Source: Actinacidiphila epipremni (GTDB taxonomy: Bacteria > Actinomycetota > Actinomycetes > Streptomycetales > Streptomycetaceae). From it: DNA of 64,000 bases. Location: contig NZ_JAATEJ010000008.1 of assembly GCF_012034175.1 (NCBI RefSeq), positions 186,001 to 250,000 of the forward strand, given 5' to 3'. A program made the position numbers and the translations under genes. Below the pieces are notes generated by a model. It worked only from the letters and a program-made list of their open reading frames with translations, did no database searches and was not told the origin of the DNA. Shown here piece by piece: positions 53,307 through 60,365 of this stretch (its first letter is position 1; each line of letters starts with the position of its first letter).

Positions 53307-54418
53307 GCCCGTACTCCTTCCGCCGCGGCGGGAAGTGGCGGCGCGCCGGTGTAGAAGGGGTCGCCCGGGCCGATCTCGCCGGCCGTGACGGCGGCCCCGG
53401 TCCGCGCCGACTTGTAGAGGGCGCCGACCAGTTCCAGGCTGGTCCTGCCGTCCGCCCCGCTGGCCCGCGGCCGGCGGCCCGCGCGCAGGTCGGCGAGCAG
53501 CGAGCGCAGCTGCGCCAGGTGCGAGCTGGGCACGTCCGGGCCCATGTCCCGCCACCCGGCGAGCCGCTCGGCCGGGACGCCGGGCGCGGGGGTGATCCGC
53601 CAGTCCTTGTTGGCGTGCTGGTAGAGGTGGCTGAGCTCGACGGTCGCCCGCTCGCAGTCGATACGGATCCGGCTCACCTGGTCGGGACTGACCGCGCTGT
53701 TCAGGACGGTCGCGAGCGCGCCCGACCGGAAGCGGACCAGGGCCGTGGAGACGTCCTCGGTCTCGATGTCGCGGCTCAGCCGCGCGGCCATCGCCCGCAC
53801 CTCGGCCCAGGGGCCGAGGAGTTCCAGCAGCAGGTCGATCTGGTGGATGCCGTGGCCCATCGTGGTGCCGCCGCCCTCCGCGGCCCATGTGCCGCGCCCG
53901 GGCGGGGCGTAGTAGGCCGCGTCGCGGTACCAGGTGGTCTGGCAGTGGGCGGCGAGCGGCCGGCCGAGGTCGCCGCGGGCCAGCAGGCCCCGTACGTGCT
54001 CGGCGCCGGAGCCGAAGCGGTGCTGGAAGACGATGGCGGCGTACGGCCCGTCCGGGCCCTCGGCCGCCGTCATGGCGTCGTACTCGGCGAGCGAGCGGGC
54101 CGGCGGCTTCTCGCACCACACCCACGCCCCGGCCCGCAGCGCGGCCTGCGTCTGCTCCCGGTGGACGGCCGGCGGGGTGCACACCACCACCAGGCCGGGC
54201 CGCTGCTCGGCCAGCATCCGCCCGAGGTCGGTGTACGCGTACGGCACCCCGCCCTCGGTGCAGAAGGCCCGCACCGCCTGCTCGTCGACGTCGAAGGCGG
54301 CGACGAGCTCGACCTCGTCGTGCAGCGCCCGCAGCGCCGGCAGGTGGGAACCGCGCGCGACCGCGCCCGTACCGGCGATCGCGACCCTGATCCGGCCGCC
54401 GGAGTGTGCGGACGTCAT
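53303..54418 (-). CDS. Gfo/Idh/MocA family sugar oxidoreductase
   Basis: A 371-residue protein. The N-terminal Rossmann domain starts VAIAGTGAVARGSHLPAL and includes CEKPPARS, the EKP motif holding the catalytic lysine. The C-terminal domain has GGGTTMGHGIHQIDLLLELLG, with the His-x-x-Asp pair of this family. It is an NAD(P)-dependent sugar or sugar-derivative dehydrogenase; in this operon a galacturonate- or rhamnose-derived compound is the likely substrate. Start and stop overlap the neighbours by 4 bp each. Confidence 0.88.
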   Translation of the reverse strand: MTSAHSGGRIRVAIAGTGAVARGSHLPALRALHDEVELVAAFDVDEQAVRAFCTEGGVPYAYTDLGRMLAEQRPGLVVVCTPPAVHREQTQAALRAGAWVWCEKPPARSLAEYDAMTAAEGPDGPYAAIVFQHRFGSGAEHVRGLLARGDLGRPLAAHCQTTWYRDAAYYAPPGRGTWAAEGGGTTMGHGIHQIDLLLELLGPWAEVRAMAARLSRDIETEDVSTALVRFRSGALATVLNSAVSPDQVSRIRIDCERATVELSHLYQHANKDWRITPAPGVPAERLAGWRDMGPDVPSSHLAQLRSLLADLRAGRRPRASGADGRTSLELVGALYKSARTGAAVTAGEIGPGDPFYTGAPPLPAAAEGVRA

Positions 54419-55068
54419 CGGCCGGCCTCCTCGGTCCGGCCGGCGGCGCGGGCCACGGTCACCGACACCGCGTAGGCGAGCGGCCCGGCCATGAAGCCGG
54501 CGAAGGCGGGGATCACCGCGACCAGCGCGGCCACGCACGCCAGCGCCGTCACGGCCAGCGGCACGGTCGCCGGCGCCGCGGCCGACAGCCGGGCCGCCGT
54601 ACGCAGCCCGTCGCGCCATGACGTCCGGCCGGCCGCCCGGCAGCCCGCCGCGACCAGCGCGAAGGCCACGGCCGCCGCGCCCGCGACGACCAGCGCCGCC
54701 GCCTCGACCGGCCGGCCCGGGATCCGGGAGCCGAGCACCGCGTGCACCTCGAACCAGGTGACGGCGAGGACGGCCAGCACCGCGCCCTGGAGGGCGAGCC
54801 CCGGCCACAGGTCGCGCCGCACCACGCGGGCGAAGGTCCGCAGCAGCGGCGCCTCCCGGCCCCGGTGCCAGCCGGCCACGACCTCGGCCGCCGCGCACCA
54901 GGCGGCCCCGGCGGTGACCAGCGGCAGCGAGAAGACCAGGAAGAGCGCGCCGACGGCCATCGTCTCGGCCGCGGTCCTGACCTGCTCGCCGCGCTCGGCG
55001 CCCAGCACCGGGCCGCGGCGCCCGCCGCCGGCGGCGGAACGGGAAGCGGTGGTGTGCATCGCGGTCAT
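54415..55068 (-). CDS. DUF624 family membrane protein
   Basis: A 217-residue membrane protein; ATG 55068 overlaps the upstream permease (ATGA), and ATG 55059 is an alternative. It has about five hydrophobic helices, with GALFLVFSLPLVTAGAAWCAA near the N-terminus as the family mark. DUF624 (YesL-like) proteins occur almost only in ABC operons for plant polysaccharide fragments such as rhamnogalacturonan, as in Bacillus yesL. Their function is unknown; an accessory role in transport is assumed. Confidence 0.85.
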   Translation of the reverse strand: MTAMHTTASRSAAGGGRRGPVLGAERGEQVRTAAETMAVGALFLVFSLPLVTAGAAWCAAAEVVAGWHRGREAPLLRTFARVVRRDLWPGLALQGAVLAVLAVTWFEVHAVLGSRIPGRPVEAAALVVAGAAAVAFALVAAGCRAAGRTSWRDGLRTAARLSAAAPATVPLAVTALACVAALVAVIPAFAGFMAGPLAYAVSVTVARAAGRTEEAGR

Positions 55069-55961
55069 CCCTTCAGTCCGCTGGAGGTCGCGCCGTCCAC
55101 CAGGAGCCGCTGGAAGGCGAGGAAGAACAGGAAGACCGGCGCCAGCGCCAGCACCGACATCGCCATCATCGGCCCGTAGGAGGTCATGCCGGTCTGGTCC
55201 ACGAACAGCGAGAGCCCGATCGGCACCGTGAACTTGCTCGTGTCGTTGAGGTACACCAACTGCGTGAAGAAGTCGTTCCAGGTCCAGATGAAGCTGAAGA
55301 TGGCGCTGGTGATGAGCGCCGGCCGGGTCAGCGGCAGCACCACCCACAAGTAGGTGCGGTAGGGGCCGCAGCCGTCGAGCCGGGCGGCCTCGTCTATCTC
55401 CCGGGGGATGCCGCGCATGAACTGCACCATCAGGAAGATGAAGAACGCCTCGGTCGCGAGGAACTTCGGCGCGATCAGCGGCAGGTCGGTGTTGATCCAG
55501 CCGAACCGCTTGAAGATCGCGTACTGCGGCACGATCAGCACGTGGTACGGCAGCAGGATCGTCACCACCATGCCGGCGAACATCACCGAGCGCCCGCGGA
55601 ACTCCAGCCGGCTGAAGGCGTACGCCGCCAGCGAGCAGGACACCAGGGTGCCGACGACGGCGAACCCCGAGATGACCAGGGAGTTGGCGAAGAAGCGGCC
55701 GAAGGTCACCCCGGGGTTGGCGTGCCAGCCGTCGGGGAAGTTGTGGCCGGTCCAGTGCAGCGGCCAGGGCCGGTTGGAGGTGACGATCTCGGTCGCGGGC
55801 TTGAAGGAGGTGCCCAGCATCCAGATCACCGGGTAGACCACCACGACCGCGAGCGCGGTGACCAGCACGTACCAGACCAGCGGCCGGTACGGGCGCGGGC
55901 GGCGCGGGGCCGGGGCGGCGGCCGGCGGGGTGCGGCCGGCGAGCAGGGCCTGGTCGCTCAT
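55065..55961 (-). CDS. Carbohydrate ABC transporter permease (MalG/YesQ type)
   Basis: A 298-residue permease starting at ATG 55961 (MSDQALLAG), overlapping the other permease by ATGA. Six hydrophobic segments are visible, with the EAA loop MRGIPREIDEAARLDGCGPYRTYLWVVLPL split around the ATPase contact site, and a C-terminal LAFQRLLVDGATSSGLKG typical of the MalG branch. It forms the membrane channel with the permease at 55958-56923. No ATPase is encoded in the operon, so a shared MsiK-type ATPase is presumably used, as is usual in Streptomyces. Confidence 0.92.
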   Translation of the reverse strand: MSDQALLAGRTPPAAAPAPRRPRPYRPLVWYVLVTALAVVVVYPVIWMLGTSFKPATEIVTSNRPWPLHWTGHNFPDGWHANPGVTFGRFFANSLVISGFAVVGTLVSCSLAAYAFSRLEFRGRSVMFAGMVVTILLPYHVLIVPQYAIFKRFGWINTDLPLIAPKFLATEAFFIFLMVQFMRGIPREIDEAARLDGCGPYRTYLWVVLPLTRPALITSAIFSFIWTWNDFFTQLVYLNDTSKFTVPIGLSLFVDQTGMTSYGPMMAMSVLALAPVFLFFLAFQRLLVDGATSSGLKG

Positions 55962-56923
55962 CGGGCGCCTCCGTCCCCGTAGAAGACCCACACCCGCGAC
56001 AGCCGGAACATCGCGGCCGTGACGACCGCGACCGCGGCCAGCAGCACCCACGCCATCGCGGAGGCGTAACCGAAGCGGAAGTCGTTGAAGCCGGTCTGGT
56101 ACAGATACAGCGTGTAGAAGAGCGTGGAGTCAGCCGGGCCGCCGGTGCCGCCGCTGACGATGAAGGCCGGGGTGAACGCCTGGAAGGCGTTGATGGTCTC
56201 CAGCAGCAGGTTGAAGAAGATCACCGGGGACAGCAGCGGCACCGTGACGTGCCAGAACCGCTGCCACGTGCCGGCGCCGTCCACGTCGGCGGCGTCGTAC
56301 AGCTCGGCGGGGATCTGCTTGAGGCCGGCCAGGAAGATCACCATCGGCGCGCCGAACTGCCAGCACGACAGCAGGATGATGGCCGGCAGCGACCACGTCG
56401 GGTCGTTGATGAAGTCGGTCTTCGGCAGCCCGACCGAGGCCAGCCCGTCGGAGACCGCGCCGCCTTGCGCGAACATCGAGCGCCACACCAGTGCCACCGC
56501 GACGCTCGTGCCCAGCAGCGAGGGCAGGTAGAACAGCGAGCGGTAGACCCCGATACCGCGCCGCCTGCGGTTGAGCAGCAGCGCCACCGCCAGGCCCAGG
56601 CCCAGCTTGACCGGGGTCACCACGACCACGTATTCGAGGGTGACCCGCACCGCGTGGAAGAACCGCGGGTCGGAGGTGAACATCTGGCGGTAGTTCGCCA
56701 GGCCCGTCCACTTCGGCGCGTCCAGCAGGTCGTAGTCGGTGAACGACAGATACAGCGAGTACAGCAGCGGCCCGACGGTGAAGACCGCGAGCCCGGCGAA
56801 CCAGGGCAGCAGGAAGACGTATCCGGCGGTGCGGTCGCCCAGGCCCCGGGCGGGCGCGGCCTTGCGTTTCCTGGGCGCCGGGACCACCGGCACCGGTCTG
56901 TCGAGCCTGGCCGTCGAGCTCAC
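55958..56923 (-). CDS. Carbohydrate ABC transporter permease (MalF/YesP type)
   Basis: A 321-residue permease with a GTG start and an AGGAGG site. Six transmembrane segments are predictable by eye, with LYLSFTDYDLLDAPKWTGLANYRQMF after the first and the EAA loop QIPAELYDAADVDGAGTWQRFWHVTVPLL. This is the usual MalF-type partner for the MalG-type permease downstream, and both serve the binding protein at 57035. A rhamnogalacturonan oligosaccharide is the most likely cargo given the operon. Confidence 0.92.
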   Translation of the reverse strand: MSSTARLDRPVPVVPAPRKRKAAPARGLGDRTAGYVFLLPWFAGLAVFTVGPLLYSLYLSFTDYDLLDAPKWTGLANYRQMFTSDPRFFHAVRVTLEYVVVVTPVKLGLGLAVALLLNRRRRGIGVYRSLFYLPSLLGTSVAVALVWRSMFAQGGAVSDGLASVGLPKTDFINDPTWSLPAIILLSCWQFGAPMVIFLAGLKQIPAELYDAADVDGAGTWQRFWHVTVPLLSPVIFFNLLLETINAFQAFTPAFIVSGGTGGPADSTLFYTLYLYQTGFNDFRFGYASAMAWVLLAAVAVVTAAMFRLSRVWVFYGDGGAR

Positions 56924-57034
56924 CGGCTTCCTCCTTCGTCCGTGCGTCCGTACGTCCGTGCGTCCGGGCCGCTGCGGGCTGTCGATGCGGCCTGGTTCAG
57001 GCCGGGTGCGGGGGCGGCCGGAGCCGCCGGGCGG

Positions 57035-58345
57035 TCACTGCGCGAGGATCTGCTGGGCCTGCTGGATGAAGGAGGCCGCGCCGTCCTGCGGGCTCTGCTG
57101 GCCGAAGCTGACCGCGCCGTAGATCCGCTGCATCAGCGTGATGAGCTGGCCGTCGCCCTTGGGCGGGGCGGGCGGGGTGGCGCTGAGCAGCGACGCGCTC
57201 GCCGCCTCGAAGTCCGACACCACCTTGTCCGGCCCGGTCGCGCCGGCGTCCTGCTGCTTGCGGACCGCCAGGTTGGGGAACAGCCCGCGGCTGGTGCCCA
57301 GCGCGGCGGCGGCCTGCGGGTCGTTGACCAGGAAGCTCAGCAGCTCGGCGGCCTCCTTGGGGTGCTTGGAGCGGGCGTAGACCGACAGCAGCATCGACGG
57401 CTTGGCGTACATCCCGGTCTGGCCGGACTCGGCCGGCAGCGGCAGCAGCGCGAGGGTGTCCTTGGTGGCCGCGGCGTGGCTGGCGTAGATGCTGTCGTAG
57501 TCCCACTCGGCGGCGGCGGTGCCCTTGGCCAGCGGGTCCTCGGCCGGGCCGGAGATGAGCGTCGCGGTCTGGTTGGCCGGGGTCGCCGCCCCGGACTTGC
57601 GCAGGTCGTCGCAGAAGGTCCAGAAGCCCGCGAGGTCGTCCTGGGTGAAGGCGAGCTTGCCGTCGTCGGTGTAGAGCTGCTTGCCGCGCTGGAGCAGCCA
57701 GGACTGGAAGGCCGCCCAGGTGGTGCCGGGGTCGGCGATGCCGGCGACCTTGCCGCCGGACTTGTCGTGGACCTGCTGCGCGTACGCCTTGAGGTCGTCC
57801 CACGTCCAGCCGGCCGCCGGCACGCTCACGCCGAGCGACTGGAGCTTGGTGACGTCCACGACGAAGCTCTGGGTGGCCTGGCCGAACGGCACCGCCACCT
57901 GCTTGTCGCCCTCCTTGCCGCTGCCGGCGAACTTCGGGTCCAGGCCGGACAGATCGACCTTGCCGGGGCCGGAGGCCAGGTCCAGCAGGGTGTTGCTCTT
58001 GGCGTACTGGCTCTGGTTGCCCCAGTCGATCTGGATCAGGTCGGAGGCGCCGCCGCCGGCTATCTGGGTGGCGAGCTTCTGGTTGTAGGAGGCGAAGGTG
58101 GCGTACTGGGTGCTCACGGTGATGTTCGGGTGGGCCTTCTCGAAGGCGGCCACGGCCGCCTCGGTGGCCTTGGCCCGGGAGGCGTCGCCCCACCAGGAGA
58201 AGCTCAGCTTGACCTTCCCGCCGTCGGAGGAGCCGGAGCCCGAGCCGCACGCGGCGAGCGACAGGGCGCACACCAGGGTCGTGGCGGCGGCGACGGTCCG
58301 CAGCGGGCGGGAGGGGCGTGGGGCGGCTGTGGCACGCAAAGACAT
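57035..58345 (-). CDS. Extracellular sugar-binding lipoprotein of the ABC importer
   Basis: A 436-residue family-1 solute-binding protein. The signal ends in LSLAAC, a lipobox, so it should be tethered outside the membrane. KVKLSFSWWGDASRAKATEAAVAAFE and ASDLIQIDWGNQSQYAKSNTLLDL are typical of oligosaccharide-binding proteins. It should capture unsaturated rhamnogalacturonan oligosaccharides released by the lyase at 60366 and hand them to the two permeases encoded next in the operon. Confidence 0.92.
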   Translation of the reverse strand: MSLRATAAPRPSRPLRTVAAATTLVCALSLAACGSGSGSSDGGKVKLSFSWWGDASRAKATEAAVAAFEKAHPNITVSTQYATFASYNQKLATQIAGGGASDLIQIDWGNQSQYAKSNTLLDLASGPGKVDLSGLDPKFAGSGKEGDKQVAVPFGQATQSFVVDVTKLQSLGVSVPAAGWTWDDLKAYAQQVHDKSGGKVAGIADPGTTWAAFQSWLLQRGKQLYTDDGKLAFTQDDLAGFWTFCDDLRKSGAATPANQTATLISGPAEDPLAKGTAAAEWDYDSIYASHAAATKDTLALLPLPAESGQTGMYAKPSMLLSVYARSKHPKEAAELLSFLVNDPQAAAALGTSRGLFPNLAVRKQQDAGATGPDKVVSDFEAASASLLSATPPAPPKGDGQLITLMQRIYGAVSFGQQSPQDGAASFIQQAQQILAQ

Positions 58346-58455
58346 GGACGTACTCCTGCGCGGTAGGCAGGCGCCCGCGGGAGGCGGACGCGGTGGTGGC
58401 GTGGCGGGTGGGGTACGGGCGGGGACGGGGGTACGGGTGGGTCAGCCGGGCGGCG

Positions 58456-59628
58456 TCACCACGAGGCGACCGTCTCGGCGTCGATGTAGCCGGTGTCGAG
58501 GGCCTCGCCGAGCCCCGGCTCGGGGCTGAGGTGGACGTAGCCGTCGGCGTCGAGGGGCGCGGTGGCCCGCAGCAGGTGCGGGGGCAGTTCGTCGAAGTCG
58601 TGGAAGGGGTGCAGCAGGCCGCGCTCGTACCAGCGGCTGTTGCCGACCGCGCTCAGCACGGCCAGCGTCGCGGCGCCGCCGCCGTGCAGCTCGCAGTCCA
58701 TGCCGAACGCCTCGGCCAGGTGCGCGGTCTTCAGGGCCGGGCCGATGCCGCCGGAGGTGGGGACGCCGACCCGCAGGATGTCGCAGGCACCGGCGGTGAT
58801 CCACTCGGCGCGGGCCTGCATCCGGCCCTCGACCGTCTCGGGCCCGATGACGAGGGTGTCCAGCTGCTGCGCGAGCCACCGGTAGGACTGCACCGAGGAC
58901 TCCTCCATCGGCTCCTCGTACCAGTGGAAGCCCAACCGGTCGAGCGCCCGGCCCAGTTGCAGCGCCTCGGCGCGGCTGTACCAGTGGTTGGCGTCGAGCA
59001 TCAGCGGCACGTCGGGGCCGACCGCCTCGCGTACCGCCGCGCAGGCCCGGATGTCCATCGCCACGCTGGGCGCGAAGGAGACCGGCGGCATCCAGGTGTG
59101 CAGCTTGATCGCGTGGTAGCCCTGCGCGACGAGCTTCTCGGCGAAGGCCGCGTAGTCCTCCGGGCTGGACAGGCCGCCCGGGATCTCGTCGCCGCACATG
59201 GTGCTCGCGTACGCCGGCACCTTGTCGCGTACGCCGCCGAGCAGCTTCCACACCGGCAGGCCCAGCCGGCGGCCGGCCAGGTCCCACAGGGCCAGCTCGA
59301 CGGCCGCCAGCGTCCGGTTGCCCAGGGTGCCGGCGCTGCCGCGCTGCCTGCGGGCCAGCTGCTGCCACAGGCGCCCGCGGTCCAGCGGGTCCTGGCCGAG
59401 CAGCACCGGCCGCACATGGGCGTCCAGCAGCTCCCGGCCGATGTGCGCCGGGTCGGCGAGGCAGCGGCCCTGGTGGCCCTCGCCGTCGGTGAGGGTGAGC
59501 AACGCCCGGGTCACCTCGCGTGCGTCGCCCGGGTGCTCATGGCCGTCCGGGTCCAGCGCCAGCCGCGTCCGGGTGCGGAAGAGCTGGGCCGACACACCGA
59601 CGATCGTGTGAGCGGTACCTGACGGCAT
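58456..59628 (-). CDS. Enolase-superfamily sugar-acid dehydratase (mandelate racemase-like)
   Basis: A 390-residue protein starting at ATG 59628, with GAGGG upstream. Metal ligands are Asp212 (LDANHW), Glu238 (WYEEP) and Glu264 (GPETVEG). The base motif is Lys175-x-His177 (AIKLHTW) rather than Lys-x-Lys, and His315 (ELHGGG) lies in the opposite position. The fold and the EEP/DAN pattern place it in the mandelate racemase group with sugar-acid dehydratases. A role on L-rhamnonate, galactonate or a related acid would fit rhamnogalacturonan breakdown, but specificity is not determined. First gene of the seven-gene operon. Confidence 0.85.
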   Translation of the reverse strand: MPSGTAHTIVGVSAQLFRTRTRLALDPDGHEHPGDAREVTRALLTLTDGEGHQGRCLADPAHIGRELLDAHVRPVLLGQDPLDRGRLWQQLARRQRGSAGTLGNRTLAAVELALWDLAGRRLGLPVWKLLGGVRDKVPAYASTMCGDEIPGGLSSPEDYAAFAEKLVAQGYHAIKLHTWMPPVSFAPSVAMDIRACAAVREAVGPDVPLMLDANHWYSRAEALQLGRALDRLGFHWYEEPMEESSVQSYRWLAQQLDTLVIGPETVEGRMQARAEWITAGACDILRVGVPTSGGIGPALKTAHLAEAFGMDCELHGGGAATLAVLSAVGNSRWYERGLLHPFHDFDELPPHLLRATAPLDADGYVHLSPEPGLGEALDTGYIDAETVASW

Positions 59629-59689
59629 GCTGCCCTCGCTTCGGGACGGCGGACGGGAGTGGTGGCCTGACGCGGCCTGATGGGCTGGG

Positions 59690-59718
59690 ACGCTACGGCG
59701 CTGTTTCAGCAGCGTCAA
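59690..59718 (-). promoter_or_regulatory. Promoter of the seven-gene rhamnogalacturonan transport operon
   Basis: On the minus strand TTGACG (59713-59718), a 17-base spacer and TAGCGT (59690-59695) match the vegetative -35/-10 pattern. The leader to ATG 59628 would be about 55 bases. The operator at 59727 lies just upstream of the -35. Confidence 0.5.
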
Positions 59719-59726
59719 GACTTGAT

Positions 59727-59738
59727 TGAAACGATTTT
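59727..59738. promoter_or_regulatory. LacI-type operator before the transport operon
   Basis: TGAAACGATTTT, identical to the complement of 50878-50889. It lies 8 bp upstream of the -35 element of the transport operon. Confidence 0.7.
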
Positions 59739-59846
59739 TAGGAAACCGTCGATACGGGACGGCCGGGCGGTGCGCGGCGGTCCGGCGCGGCGAGCGGGCG
59801 GCTACGGGCCAGTATCTGAGGCTGCGTCGGGTCGCCCCGCCGGGGG

Positions 59847-59858
59847 TGAATCGATCCA
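59847..59858. promoter_or_regulatory. LacI-type operator, central copy 1
   Basis: TGAATCGATCCA differs by one base from the palindrome TGAATCGATTCA. It lies exactly 50 bp from the next copy. Confidence 0.6.
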
Positions 59859-59896
59859 GCGCCGTGCGCAGCATGGGGATTCTGGGGCTGGTGATC

Positions 59897-59908
59897 TGAA
59901 TCGATACA
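59897..59908. promoter_or_regulatory. LacI-type operator, central copy 2
   Basis: TGAATCGATACA differs by one base from TGAATCGATTCA. The start-to-start distance to 59847 is 50 bp, close to five helical turns, favouring binding on the same face. Confidence 0.6.
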
Positions 59909-60165
59909 CAATGTGCTGCCGCGAAGCCGCGATGCATGAGCCGGTACGGCTCCGGTGCCCCGCCCCCGTGGCCCCAGCGTACCCCTTCCGCCCGTCTGAC
60001 CTGGGCCTCCGCCGCCCCCGGCGCCCTGCCGCGAGCCGGCCTCCCGGCCGGGGCCGCTGCCGCCGCCGTCGCGGTCCGGCAACCTGCTGTCCGGCGAACC
60101 GGTTTCGCGCGGCCCCTTCCCAAGTCGGCTTCGGGTCGCTAGCTTCGTCGCCCGGAGAACGGTTG

Positions 60166-60177
60166 TTACGTTTCAAT
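60166..60177. promoter_or_regulatory. Weak operator-like site before the lyase gene
   Basis: The complement reads ATTGAAACGTAA and shares TGAAACG with the other operators. It lies about 190 bp upstream of the lyase start and is the least convincing member of the set. Confidence 0.35.
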
Positions 60178-60365
60178 CCCCGATTCCGCAGCGACGTGGC
60201 CCGCCGGCGCCCGGCGTTCCGCCCTGCCCGCACCCGGGCCGGCCCACGTCCCCGCGGCCGGGCGTCGGCTGTGCCGCGCCCTCCCGCGCCCCCGGTCACG
60301 ACCGGACCGGCCGGCCCTTGCGGGCCGGTGCTTTTCCGCGCAGTCATCCAGCACGAGGAGTCTTG

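Larger units (their letters stand above)
59629..60365. other. 737-bp control region between the transport operon and the lyase gene
   Basis: This divergent intergenic region contains no convincing gene. It holds the promoter and operator of the minus-strand operon (59690-59738), two further operator-like sites 50 bp apart (59847 and 59897) and a weaker one at 60168 before the lyase. The large size and several operators suggest repression by DNA looping. Confidence 0.65.
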
